DNA of 64,000 bases from Galbibacter mesophilus (GTDB lineage Bacteria > Bacteroidota > Bacteroidia > Flavobacteriales > Flavobacteriaceae). The notes beneath the pieces were generated by a model. It was not told the origin of the DNA, did not search any database, and was given only the letters and a program-made list of their open reading frames with translations. The stretch spans positions 496,001 to 560,000 of the forward strand of contig NZ_JAMQVC010000002.1 in assembly GCF_023721415.1 (NCBI RefSeq), written 5' to 3'. A program made the translations under genes and the position numbers. Numbering within the stretch: the first letter of the stretch is position 1; each line of letters opens with the position of its first letter. Of the stretch, positions 1-7,834 are shown in pieces.

Positions 1-619
1 TATTAGCACCCATTTGCAATGCTTTTTGTCGTATCTCCGGTGGGTCGTTATGCACGGTCTCATCTTCCCATCCATCCCCTAAATCACTCTCAAAAGTAAA
101 TAAAAGCACAAGTCTGTTTTTATCAAAAATTCCAAGTGCTTGCGGACGTTTGCCATCGTGCTCGTGTATTTTTGGAAGTCCGTTCGGGAAAGGAAATTGC
201 TCTTTAAAAATAGGATGATCCTTCGGAATTTCTTGTAATTCTTTCTCCGGAAAAATTTTCGGAAGTTCTTTTTTTAAGTAAGGTGCCATTCCGTAGTTGT
301 CATCAATATGAAGAAAACCACCAGAAAGTAAGTATTTTCGAAGATTTTTAGCATCCTCTTCGGAAAAAAAAACATTTCCATGTCCTGTCATATGCAAATA
401 AGGATATTGAAAAATATCACTGCTTCCGGCTTCTACGGTTACAGGCTTGCTTTCCAAAGTGGTGTGTATGTTTTTATTGCAAAAAGCAATTAAATTAGGC
501 AATGCCGTTGGATTGGAATACCAATCGCCACCGCCTTGATATTTAAGCAGGGCCAATTGTTGTGCACAAATATTACTTACGCTCCAGCAACAAATAAATA
601 AAAACACCCATTTTTTCAT
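1..619 (-). CDS. DUF4159 domain protein, 3' part missing (runs off window)
   Basis: The reading frame is open from an ATG at 617-619 down to base 1, giving 206 codons with no stop, so the C-terminus lies outside the window. The N-terminus (MKKWVFLFICCWSVSNICAQ) is a Sec signal peptide. The mature part reads QLALLKYQGGGDWYSNPTAL, followed further on by FQYPYLHMTGHGNVFFSEE and a stretch with GGFLHIDDNYGMAPY. These are hallmarks of the DUF4159 family, a ThuA/glutamine-amidotransferase-like fold found in Bacteroidota envelope proteins that often sit beside MoxR/VWA (aerotolerance-like) genes. The biochemical function is not known. It lies 28 nt downstream of the Nudix-regulator stop codon on the same strand, so it may be cotranscribed with it. 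Confidence 0.8.
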   Translation of the reverse strand, partial: MKKWVFLFICCWSVSNICAQQLALLKYQGGGDWYSNPTALPNLIAFCNKNIHTTLESKPVTVEAGSSDIFQYPYLHMTGHGNVFFSEEDAKNLRKYLLSGGFLHIDDNYGMAPYLKKELPKIFPEKELQEIPKDHPIFKEQFPFPNGLPKIHEHDGKRPQALGIFDKNRLVLLFTFESDLGDGWEDETVHNDPPEIRQKALQMGAN

Positions 620-647
620 ATTCAGCTAAAATCTGTTATCGCTACGT

Positions 648-1352
648 TTAAAAGATTTCAAAATTGTAACCGGATTCCAGTAATTTTTTGTAATTCTCAT
701 GGTTGAAACGGTAATAATAAGCACCTCTTTTGGAAGAACTTTTATCTTTTTCGTTTAGTTTTTCCAATACCCCAAAGGAAAGGACTTTTTTCCTGAAATT
801 ACCTGGATCTAATTTTTTTTGAAAAATAGCTTCATAAAGGCTTTGTAATTGGGGAATAGTAAACTTTTCGGGTAAAAGTTCAAATCCGATAGGTTGATGT
901 TTGGCTCTACGACGAAGTTTATCCAAAGCATCTTTCACCATTTGATCGTGATCAAGAACTAATTCTGGTAAGTCCTCTAATTTATACCAAAAAGCCCCGT
1001 GTTTTTCTGTAAGTTCTCGGTCGTATTCATTAATTCTAATTAAAGCAAATTGTGCTACCGAAATACAACGGGCACCTTGATCCCTATCTGCTTTTCCGTA
1101 GGTTTGGGATTGTTCAAAAAAGACATTATCCAGTCCGGTAATTTCCTTTAAAACCCGTTCTGCGGCGTGGGAGACATCTTCTTCCTCATTTACAAAACTA
1201 CCGATAAGAGACCATTCACCAAGTTTGGGAGCGACGCGTCTTTTGAAAATTAGTAGTTTTAAATCACCTTGGTCAAAACCAAATACAATACAGTCTGTTG
1301 CCACAAACATTTTGGATTGCCCCTTATAAAATTCTTCGGAATGTAATGTCAT
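648..1352 (-). CDS. Nudix-type transcriptional regulator with degenerate Nudix box (probable galactose-operon regulator)
   Basis: The 234-residue protein has an N-terminal Nudix-like domain (about residues 14-150) and a C-terminal winged-helix domain (about 155-234; the segment GNFRKKVLSFGVLEKL is typical). This is the architecture of the NrtR/AraR-type regulators. The expected Nudix box is Gx5Ex7REUxEExGU. Here the central part is RVLKEITGL, so the first catalytic Glu is Val and one of the EE pair is Ile, and hydrolase activity is probably lost. Known Bacteroidota members with dead boxes bind sugars as effectors (AraR for arabinose). The gene is divergent from galK with only 82 bp between them and a perfect 31-bp inverted repeat there, so I infer it controls galKT and itself. 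A second, catalytically intact family member lies at 22232-22921. Confidence 0.85.
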   Translation of the reverse strand: MTLHSEEFYKGQSKMFVATDCIVFGFDQGDLKLLIFKRRVAPKLGEWSLIGSFVNEEEDVSHAAERVLKEITGLDNVFFEQSQTYGKADRDQGARCISVAQFALIRINEYDRELTEKHGAFWYKLEDLPELVLDHDQMVKDALDKLRRRAKHQPIGFELLPEKFTIPQLQSLYEAIFQKKLDPGNFRKKVLSFGVLEKLNEKDKSSSKRGAYYYRFNHENYKKLLESGYNFEIF

Positions 1353-1381
1353 TTACATTGTTTATTAAATTATTTTCATTT

Positions 1382-1412
1382 TATAATAAAAGTACATATC
1401 ACTTTTATTATA
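1382..1412. promoter_or_regulatory. Perfect inverted repeat, probable operator between the Nudix regulator and galK
   Basis: The arms TATAATAAAAGT (1382-1393) and ACTTTTATTATA (1401-1412) are exact reverse complements, separated by 7 nt (ACATATC). The right arm overlaps the -7 element of galK (1409-1416). The repeat also lies about 40 bp upstream of the divergent regulator start, so one bound dimer could control both genes. Binding by the neighbouring Nudix-type protein is inferred from position. Confidence 0.75.
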
Positions 1413-1416
1413 TTTG
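1409..1416 (+). promoter_or_regulatory. Bacteroidota-type -7 element for galK
   Basis: TATATTTG matches the consensus TAnnTTTG exactly. It predicts a transcription start near 1423 and a leader of only about 12 nt before the TTG start at 1435. No good -33 TTG is visible at the expected distance, which would fit a regulated promoter. It shares four bases with the inverted repeat. Confidence 0.6.
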
Positions 1417-1434
1417 TTTTTAAAATAGTAAGAT

Positions 1435-2607
1435 TTGAAAAATACGACGCAATCTGATAATAGGCAAAAAAACTTTTTTTATCTCGAAGGTTTTAAAAGC
1501 GAACTGACCATTGAGGCTCCCGGAAGAATTAATTTAATAGGGGAGCATATAGATTATAATGGAGGCCATGTATTACCGGCAGCCATCGATAAAAAGATAA
1601 AATTGTATTTCAGAAAGAATAATAGTGAGACTTGTACCATTTATTCAAAGAATTACGATACAAGTTTTAGTTTTAGCTTGCAAGAGGTAAAGCCAAGCGA
1701 AGAAGAATGGCAAAATTATATTTTGGGCGTTATTCATTTTATTGAAGAATTAAAACCCAATAGCGTTAACGGATTCGATTGTGTTATTGAAAGCATGCTG
1801 CCTATGGGTTCAGGACTGAGTTCGTCAGCGGCGCTGGAGTGCGGTATGGCAACTGGAATTAACGAATTATTCAATGTAAATCTTTCCGAAGAGGAGATTA
1901 TTACCCTTTCACGTGACGCAGAACACACCTATGTAGGTACTAAATGCGGAATCATGGATCAGTTTTCAGTAGTTCGTGGCGTTCAAAACCATCTTATTTT
2001 GTTGAATTGTCAGAATTTGAATTACGAATTGGTAAAATCCGATTTTGAACCGTATCAATTGGTTTTATTAAACTCCAATGTATCGCATAATTTGGCAAGT
2101 AGTGAATACAACACGAGGCGACAGGAATGTGAAGATGCGTTGAAAGAGGTGAATAAAAAATATCCCCAATATAAATATTTGGTAGATGTACCGGAAGACA
2201 TCATAACCGATTATCAGGAAATTCTTCCGAAGAAAACATTTAACAGGGCGCTCTACGTGATACAGGAAAACAAGCGTACACTAATGGCAGCAAATGCTTT
2301 GGAAGACGAGCTTTTTGATTTGTTCGGCGACTTACTTTATAAATCGCACGAAGGGCTTACCAATATGTATGAAGTAAGTTGCAAGGAATTGGATTTCATG
2401 GTGGATTACTCCAAAAAGTTTGATTATGTGCTGGGTTCGAGAATGATGGGCGGAGGCTTTGGCGGTTGTACAATCAATTTGGTACACCAAGATTATGTGT
2501 CTTCTTACATTGAGGAAATTTCGGAAGCATACAAAAATGAGTTCAACATCGAGTTAAGTCCGATTGAAGTAAACATTAGCAACGGCGTATCAAAAATTAA
2601 AGGATGA
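1435..2607 (+). CDS. galK: Galactokinase
   Basis: The 390-residue GHMP-family kinase phosphorylates galactose to galactose-1-phosphate with ATP (Leloir pathway, cytoplasm). The galactokinase signature is seen near residue 30 (PGRINLIGEHIDYNGG), the ATP-binding GHMP loop at about residue 123 (LPMGSGLSSSAA), and the third motif near the C-terminus (GGGFGGCT). Its length is normal for the family. The start is a TTG at 1435-1437; no ATG lies between the promoter and the galactokinase signature, and the distance to the -7 element supports this start. The last four bases overlap the galT start, so the two are translationally coupled. No galE or galM is visible nearby; only the kinase and uridylyltransferase are clustered here. 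Confidence 0.97.
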   Translation: MKNTTQSDNRQKNFFYLEGFKSELTIEAPGRINLIGEHIDYNGGHVLPAAIDKKIKLYFRKNNSETCTIYSKNYDTSFSFSLQEVKPSEEEWQNYILGVIHFIEELKPNSVNGFDCVIESMLPMGSGLSSSAALECGMATGINELFNVNLSEEEIITLSRDAEHTYVGTKCGIMDQFSVVRGVQNHLILLNCQNLNYELVKSDFEPYQLVLLNSNVSHNLASSEYNTRRQECEDALKEVNKKYPQYKYLVDVPEDIITDYQEILPKKTFNRALYVIQENKRTLMAANALEDELFDLFGDLLYKSHEGLTNMYEVSCKELDFMVDYSKKFDYVLGSRMMGGGFGGCTINLVHQDYVSSYIEEISEAYKNEFNIELSPIEVNISNGVSKIKG

Positions 2608-3644
2608 AACAGACAATCAACGATAAACCGCACAGAAGATATAATATTTTAACAGGGGAGTGGGTGCTGGTTTCACCGCATCGCACGAAACGTCCGTGGC
2701 AAGGTAAAAAGGACAAAAAGACCGAGCTTTCCAAAGAAACCTATGATCCAAACTGTTATTTGTGTCCAACAAACGAAAGAGCCAGTGGTGAAACAAATCC
2801 CGATTACCAAGGAACGTATTCTTTTGTAAACGATTTTGCAGCGCTTTTGCCCGATGTGGAGGAGGAAACCTATGAAAACGGACTCCTAAGAGCGCAAACA
2901 GAAAGGGGAATTTGTAAAGTAGTGTGTTTTTCGCCAAACCATGCGCTCACGCTGCCATTAATGGAAGTTGAAGATATTACTGAAGTTGTTAAACTTTGGA
3001 AAAAAGAATACAAAGAATTGGGCGGCAAGGATGGCATTAACCATGTACAGATTTTTGAAAACAAAGGTGCAGTGATGGGCTGTAGTAATCCGCATCCACA
3101 TGGCCAAATCTGGTCTCAGTCTTCCATCCCGGAAGAAGTTCAGAAAAAGCAAAGCCAACAAAAAAAACATTGGGAAAAGGAGAAACGAAGTCTGTTACAG
3201 GATTACCTAGCGCAAGAATTGGAATTAAAAGAACGAATCCTTTTGGAGAACGACCACTTCGTTGCTTTAATACCTTACTGGGCGGTATGGCCTTATGAGG
3301 CTATGATTATACCAAGGAAACATTACCAAAATATTGCCCAACTTAATGAGGAGGAAGAAAAAGCATTTGCTGCTATTTTGAAGAAGCTGACTATTATGTT
3401 TGATAATCTTTTTGAAACATCTTTTCCTTATTCTTCCGGAATCCATCAGGAGCCAACGGATGGGGAGCATCACCCAGAATGGCATTTTCACATGTCTTTT
3501 TATCCACCTTTATTACGTTCCGCAGAAGTGAAAAAATTTATGGTTGGGTATGAAATGTTTGCAAATCCGCAACGGGATATTACTGCCGAATCTGCTGCCG
3601 AAAACTTAAGAAAACTACCAACGGTGCATTATTCCTTGCAATAA
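2604..3644 (+). CDS. galT: Galactose-1-phosphate uridylyltransferase
   Basis: The 346-residue enzyme exchanges UMP between UDP-glucose and galactose-1-phosphate. The active-site motif HPHGQ is at residues 164-168, with the catalytic His at 166 (same position as in E. coli GalT). Zinc-binding cysteines occur in CYLC (51-54), and the second histidine cluster WHFHMSFYPP is near residue 295. It follows galK with an ATGA overlap and is followed by a strong terminator, so galKT is a two-gene operon. Together with galK it converts galactose to UDP-galactose plus glucose-1-phosphate; the epimerase must be elsewhere. Confidence 0.97.
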   Translation: MKQTINDKPHRRYNILTGEWVLVSPHRTKRPWQGKKDKKTELSKETYDPNCYLCPTNERASGETNPDYQGTYSFVNDFAALLPDVEEETYENGLLRAQTERGICKVVCFSPNHALTLPLMEVEDITEVVKLWKKEYKELGGKDGINHVQIFENKGAVMGCSNPHPHGQIWSQSSIPEEVQKKQSQQKKHWEKEKRSLLQDYLAQELELKERILLENDHFVALIPYWAVWPYEAMIIPRKHYQNIAQLNEEEEKAFAAILKKLTIMFDNLFETSFPYSSGIHQEPTDGEHHPEWHFHMSFYPPLLRSAEVKKFMVGYEMFANPQRDITAESAAENLRKLPTVHYSLQ

Positions 3645-3672
3645 GTATCTTAACCGTTTAGAATTCAAATTA

Positions 3673-3704
3673 AAACCCGTCTTCCTTTATTGGAAGACGG
3701 GTTT
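3673..3704 (+). terminator. Rho-independent terminator of galKT
   Basis: A perfect 13-bp stem AAACCCGTCTTCC / GGAAGACGGGTTT (3673-3685 and 3692-3704) encloses a 6-nt loop and is followed by a T-rich tail (GTTATTTTGATTTTTA). It lies 28 nt after the galT stop. Confidence 0.92.
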
Positions 3705-3786
3705 GTTATTTTGATTTTTACGTTTTTAATGAGGAAAGCCCAAGCATTTTCTAATGTTTATTAATAAGAGCAACATAAAGTTTCAT

Positions 3787-3830
3787 AACGGGGGCTTCGA
3801 CTCCCGAAGCTTCGGGACAGCCTGACAAAA
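3787..3830. repeat. Interspersed palindromic repeat (CCCGAAGCTTCGGG family), copy 1
   Basis: The intergenic sequence holds the 16-bp perfect palindrome TCCCGAAGCTTCGGGA (3802-3817), flanked by GGGGGCTTCGAC on the left and CAGCCTGACA on the right. The same 16 bp recurs at 9169-9184. The flanks resemble the short intergenic elements containing CTTCGACTC that are common in flavobacterial genomes. The rest of 3705-3873 holds nothing recognisable. Confidence 0.6.
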
Positions 3831-3873
3831 GGATTTTTTTAAAACCAGTAAAAAGTCATTAACCCAACTATTG

Positions 3874-4317
3874 TTATTGCTTAATCCGCTTATAGTTTTC
3901 AGAAAAAAGAGCATTTCCATCACTGTCTACCGTAATTTGACTGAAATAATTATTGCTTTTTTCAAGCTTAAAAGAAAACACACGCATCGTATCAATAATA
4001 CGCATCATGGAAGCCGAACCGTATTCAAGGCGTTCCACCAGTTTATCTTTTGTAGTAGAATAGGAACCATAACCAAACCATTCCACAGAATCTTTTGGTA
4101 CAAAGCGCGTCCACATAACTTTGTTATTTTGGTACATTTTTATTTGCCGGTAACCATCGGTGTTCTGTAAGGTGTCTGTAACCTTATTGTCATCATAAGT
4201 GTAGCGATTAACGAGTTCCCAAACACCTTCCAAAGAATTATCTGATAAATCTTTGGGACTCCCAGAGAGAAGGATAAGTGCAGAAAAAAAAACGAGTGGA
4301 TAGAATAATGTTTTCAT
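3874..4317 (-). CDS. Small exported protein, lipocalin-like (possibly DUF4488)
   Basis: The likely start is the ATG at 4315-4317, because the next residues (MKTLFYPLVFFSALILLSGS) form a signal peptide; the frame is open further upstream to 4401 but that stretch has no protein-like features. This gives 147 residues. The segment LEGVWELVNRYTY followed by QIKMYQNNKVMWTRF and YGSYS looks like the repeated beta-hairpins of small lipocalin-like proteins of Bacteroidota such as DUF4488. There is no Cys near the cleavage site, so it is probably periplasmic rather than a lipoprotein. Its ligand is unknown. It is convergent with the galT terminator region and divergent from trxB. Confidence 0.65.
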   Translation of the reverse strand: MKTLFYPLVFFSALILLSGSPKDLSDNSLEGVWELVNRYTYDDNKVTDTLQNTDGYRQIKMYQNNKVMWTRFVPKDSVEWFGYGSYSTTKDKLVERLEYGSASMMRIIDTMRVFSFKLEKSNNYFSQITVDSDGNALFSENYKRIKQ

Positions 4318-4613
4318 TTGTTTAATTTTTAAAGTTGTAAAAGGGGTCATCCCTGCCAATTGGTAGGTGTAAATCACCAAAAGAAATCGGTGAAGGCTCA
4401 TAGGGTTGTTGCGCCGCTTTTTTGTGATATGTATAATTATATCGAATAAAAAGCAGTATTAATTTACGAATAATCAATTAATAACGGAAGAAATTTGATG
4501 ATTTTTTACATGTTGAATAGAATATTGTTCCTAATTCTTAAGTGCCATAAATGTTGTTGATGGGTTGATAATAACTTTTCATAGTTTCACGGTAAGGTTT
4601 TTAGCAAAAATCC

Positions 4614-4621
4614 TACTTTTG
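4614..4621 (+). promoter_or_regulatory. -7 promoter element of trxB
   Basis: TACTTTTG matches TAnnTTTG and lies 30 nt before the chosen trxB start, predicting transcription from about 4628. This rules against longer N-terminal versions of TrxB starting at 4565. The remaining 4318-4613 stretch between the divergent genes is AT-rich and shows no other recognisable element. Confidence 0.6.
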
Positions 4622-4651
4622 TTATGTACAAATTATAAGAAAGGATATATC

Positions 4652-5620
4652 ATGTCTGAAAAAGTTGAAAGAATAAAATGCTTAATAATTGGGTCTGGTC
4701 CTGCGGGATATACGGCAGCCATTTATGCTGCTCGAGCAGATATGAAACCGGTTATTTATACAGGATTGGAGCCCGGAGGGCAATTAACCACTACTACGGA
4801 AGTTGATAACTTTCCTGGCTATCCAGAAGGAATAGATGGTCCATCCATGATGATACAACTACAACAACAAGCGGAGCGGTTTGGCACTGAAGTGCGCATG
4901 GGAATGATTACTTCTATCGAATTGAGTGATGAAGTAGGAGGAATCCACAAGGCAGTAGTTGATAATACCACCAATATTGAAGCCGAAACGGTTATAATTT
5001 CCACGGGAGCTACAGCCAAGTATCTTGGTTTGCCAAGTGAGCAACGTTTACGAGGTGGTGGAGTGTCTGCCTGTGCAGTTTGTGATGGTTTTTTCTTTAA
5101 AGGTCAAGATGTAGCTATTGTTGGTGGTGGTGATACAGCCGCTGAGGAAAGCACCTATTTAGCAAATATTTGTAATAAAGTAACTCTTTTGGTAAGAAAA
5201 GGGGAGATGAGAGCTTCTAAAGCAATGCAACACCGAGTTAATAATACACCAAACTTGGAAGTTCGTTATTACACTGAAGTGGATGAAGTTTTAGGAGACC
5301 AAGTTGTTGAAGGTTTACGCTTGGTAAACAATCAAACGGGAGAAAAAGAAGAGATAAAAATTACCGGATTATTTATCGCTATTGGACACAAACCTAATAC
5401 CGATATTTTTAAAGGTCAGCTGGAAATGGATGAAACTGGGTACATCATTACCAAAGGAAAGTCTACAAAAACCAATAAACCAGGTGTTTTTGCCAGTGGA
5501 GATGTTCAAGATAAAGAATACAGACAAGCGATTACTGCTGCTGGAACTGGCTGTATGGCCGCTCTAGACGCAGAGCGTTACTTAGCTGCTGTAGAAAGCA
5601 AAGAAGAGGTGGAGGCATAA
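4652..5620 (+). CDS. trxB: Thioredoxin-disulfide reductase
   Basis: The 322-residue flavoprotein transfers electrons from NADPH through FAD to thioredoxin in the cytoplasm. FAD-binding GSGPAG is at residues 14-19, the redox pair CAVC at 141-144, the NADPH-binding GGGDTAAEE near 157, and the C-terminal FAD motif (GVFASGDVQD) near 285. The length equals the low-molecular-weight TrxB family. The start at ATG 4652 is chosen because the promoter element lies just upstream and the protein begins MSEKVERIKCLIIGSGPAG, as in homologues. It is a single-gene unit closed by a terminator. Confidence 0.97.
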   Translation: MSEKVERIKCLIIGSGPAGYTAAIYAARADMKPVIYTGLEPGGQLTTTTEVDNFPGYPEGIDGPSMMIQLQQQAERFGTEVRMGMITSIELSDEVGGIHKAVVDNTTNIEAETVIISTGATAKYLGLPSEQRLRGGGVSACAVCDGFFFKGQDVAIVGGGDTAAEESTYLANICNKVTLLVRKGEMRASKAMQHRVNNTPNLEVRYYTEVDEVLGDQVVEGLRLVNNQTGEKEEIKITGLFIAIGHKPNTDIFKGQLEMDETGYIITKGKSTKTNKPGVFASGDVQDKEYRQAITAAGTGCMAALDAERYLAAVESKEEVEA

Positions 5621-5640
5621 TTGTCCGCATAAATTAAATA

Positions 5641-5678
5641 AAAAAACCTGCAAGATTTTACTCTAGCAGGTTTTTTTT
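5641..5678 (+). terminator. Rho-independent terminator of trxB
   Basis: The stem AAAAAACCTGC / GCAGGTTTTTT (5641-5651, 5666-5676) has a 14-nt loop and ends in an eight-T run. It may also serve the convergent gene that ends at 5705. Confidence 0.85.
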
Positions 5679-5704
5679 ATGCTTTAAATAGATTAAGCTG
5701 GAAA

Positions 5705-6433
5705 CTATCCTTTGGAAATATCCCCAGAGCCTGAAACTTTACTATCCTCTTTTGTTGGATTTCCGTAGTAATCAATATCTCCAGAGCCTGAAACACGGGC
5801 TCTAAGCATACCGTCGCAATGTACCTCAATATCTCCAGAGCCAGAGATGCTAGCATCTACGTTTACGGCTTTTAATCCTTTGGAATCGATGTCCCCAGAA
5901 CCTGAAATACTGCATTCGTAATCGGTTGTTTTTCCGCTTAGTTCAATATCTCCAGAACCTACCAAGCTACTTTTTACAGAAGTCGCCTCTACGCTAAGCG
6001 TAACATCACCAGAACCTGTAAGACTGGTTTTAAAATTGTTTGTCTTTATTGTGCTTTTAGAAACCACATCCCCAGAACCCGACAAGGAAACGGCATCTAA
6101 ACTTTCAAAGGGCACTACTACCAATATTCCCTTGTTATAGCTCGGCTTTAATTCGTATCCTTCCTCGGTTTTGATTATAAGTTCTCCGTTTTTTACCTCG
6201 GTGATAATATGTTTAATCAAATTTTCTTCCGCAGAAATGCTTATGTTTCCTTCTTTGCCGCCAATTAAATCTACATCAAAAGAGCCAGCTACGCTTACTT
6301 CGCTATAATTTCCTACACTTCTTTCAACCGTAGTTTTGTTCCCGTTTCCTTTCACTTTCTTTCCGCCCCACCATTGTGCATTTAAGGCAGAAAAACTGAG
6401 TATGGCCAAGCCGATTGTTATTAGTTTTTTCAT
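5705..6433 (-). CDS. DUF2807 (GIN domain) adhesin-like exported protein
   Basis: The 242-residue protein has a signal peptide (MKKLITIGLAILSFSALNAQ) and then a repetitive beta-strand region typical of DUF2807, the head GIN domain once annotated as a putative autotransporter adhesin. The motif GSGD(I/V) occurs seven times between about residues 118 and 242 at roughly 18-22 residue spacing, which is expected for a right-handed beta-helix with one turn per repeat. It is probably periplasmic or outer-membrane associated. It is the last gene of the sigma-factor operon (start at 9013), separated from the gene before it by a 330-bp gap with tandem repeats. Its role is unknown; in this context it is an envelope-response output. 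Confidence 0.88.
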   Translation of the reverse strand: MKKLITIGLAILSFSALNAQWWGGKKVKGNGNKTTVERSVGNYSEVSVAGSFDVDLIGGKEGNISISAEENLIKHIITEVKNGELIIKTEEGYELKPSYNKGILVVVPFESLDAVSLSGSGDVVSKSTIKTNNFKTSLTGSGDVTLSVEATSVKSSLVGSGDIELSGKTTDYECSISGSGDIDSKGLKAVNVDASISGSGDIEVHCDGMLRARVSGSGDIDYYGNPTKEDSKVSGSGDISKG

Positions 6434-6501
6434 TTTTTATAATTTGTTGGTTATACTTATAATTTCACTTTAGATGCTAACAGTTTCATGGTATAAACTA
6501 T

Positions 6502-6763
6502 CAACTTGGTTTATATATCTTCCAACTGAAGTTTACATTCTCTTAACTGAAAGTTACTTTTTAACAACTTTGTTTATTAATCGGGCAACTTCATTTATAT
6601 TTCTTCCTACTGAAGTTTACTTTCTCTCAACTTAACGTTACTTTTTAACAACTTGACTCAAAAAACAGCTAACTTGATTTATAATTCTTCTTACCGGATT
6701 TTACTTTCTCTTAACTGAGATTTACTTTTTAACAACTTTACTTGTGGTTTTTCCTTCTGAAAT
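6502..6763. repeat. 84-bp tandem repeat, three full units plus a partial
   Basis: Units begin at 6502, 6586 and 6670, exactly 84 bp apart, and a shortened fourth copy runs up to the stop codon of the next gene. Units 1 and 2 differ at only 8 of their first 69 positions; the last 15 bp diverge. Shared words include CTTCCnACTGAAGTTTAC and GTTACTTTTTAACAACTT. The repeats fill the 330-bp space between two cotranscribed genes of the minus-strand operon. They do not encode an open frame of repeated protein, so they act as DNA or RNA, if at all. Confidence 0.85.
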
Positions 6764-7834
6764 TTACTTTCTATAAAAACTCACCCCGCCGTAATCGGTG
6801 GAAATACTAACTTGATTTTTACCTTTACTTCCGTAATAGCCTTCGTAATAATTATCTGTTGATTTTTGTCGCTTAATGGTGTAGTTAAAGTCGGTATCAC
6901 CACTAAGGCCTGCATATTCCAAATCTATTTTGAAATCGAAATGGTAATTGCTATTGTAACCGACTTTAATACCGGTGTAATCACTTTTTATCTGAAGGTC
7001 TCCTGCGTCTGCTGCCATTTCTTCAATTCGTATGGAACCATAATCGGAAGTTACATTTACATTGCCATGGACCGTACCGAAGCGTGTGGTTAGATAATCA
7101 CCTGAACCACTAATATTGTTCGCTTTTTCAATTTTAATACTTCCGTAGTCACAGGTATATTCCACATTTTTAGCTCTTTTTACTTCAGAATTGGTGTAGT
7201 CGGCATTAAGTGTAAGATTGCCCACTTCATTGATTTCAAAAGAGGAATAATCAGCATTAATTTTACCGCTCTTCATAAATTCTATGGTAGATTTAGAGGT
7301 GTAATCAAACTTTAAAGAATTGTTTTCAGCATGAAGACTTCCAATTTCTAGTTTTCCATAGTCGCATCGAATGTTCGCCACGCCTTTGCTTTCATCCAAA
7401 TAAATCCCGCCATAATCGTTATTGAGGTCTAATGTATTGCCTACAGGAACTTTTACGGTGTAATTTATTTCCATGCTTACATTGTTATTGCCCCAACTCC
7501 AGCCACTTTTTTCGAAAATGGTTTTAGCAGATACCAAATTGCTACTTCCTTGAAATTCAACATTTATCTCATCCAGCTTTTTCTGTGCTTTATCTTCGTT
7601 ATTGCTGTTTGTTTTTATGTGAACTTCTATAACTGTTCTGTTTTCCGTCCACGAGGTGATGTAAAGATTCCCGTAACTGTTATTTAGTTTTAAAAGTGCA
7701 TTCGGACTCACTTTAAACTCTTTTTTTATCTTTTTCTCCTTGGTGTATTTGCCATTCCAGCCAGGGCCAGATGCAACACTAAGTAAGGGAATACAGATGA
7801 AAAGTAATACGATTTTATATAATTTGATTTTCAT
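6764..7834 (-). CDS. Exported beta-strand-repeat protein (DUF4097-like)
   Basis: The 356-residue protein begins with a signal peptide (MKIKLYKIVLLFICIPLLSV, cleavage near SVASG). The mature part consists of repeated short beta-strand units with the recurring pattern DYG or DYT (LNNDYGGIYL, RCDYGKLEIG, NADYTNSEV, CDYGSIKIE, SDYGSIRIE, SDYTGIKVG), which suggests a beta-helix like DUF4097/DUF2807 proteins. It overlaps the anti-sigma gene upstream by 20 nt, so the two are coupled. It probably sits in the periplasm or at the cell surface. The function is not established. Confidence 0.8.
   Translation of the reverse strand: MKIKLYKIVLLFICIPLLSVASGPGWNGKYTKEKKIKKEFKVSPNALLKLNNSYGNLYITSWTENRTVIEVHIKTNSNNEDKAQKKLDEINVEFQGSSNLVSAKTIFEKSGWSWGNNNVSMEINYTVKVPVGNTLDLNNDYGGIYLDESKGVANIRCDYGKLEIGSLHAENNSLKFDYTSKSTIEFMKSGKINADYSSFEINEVGNLTLNADYTNSEVKRAKNVEYTCDYGSIKIEKANNISGSGDYLTTRFGTVHGNVNVTSDYGSIRIEEMAADAGDLQIKSDYTGIKVGYNSNYHFDFKIDLEYAGLSGDTDFNYTIKRQKSTDNYYEGYYGSKGKNQVSISTDYGGVSFYRK

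Noticed and set aside
3787-3830. Possible tRNA T-arm (GGGGGCTTCGACTCCCG)
   Set aside because: No acceptor, D or anticodon arm can be folded upstream; the sequence fits better as a palindromic repeat with a second copy elsewhere.
5705-6433. CRISPR-like repetition in the GSGD region
   Set aside because: The repetition follows a coding pattern of a DUF2807 protein with variable DNA between units and no identical direct repeats or unique spacers.
6502-6763. CRISPR array at the 84-bp tandem repeats
   Set aside because: Repeat units are contiguous without spacers, diverge at their ends and no cas genes are near; it is a tandem repeat.
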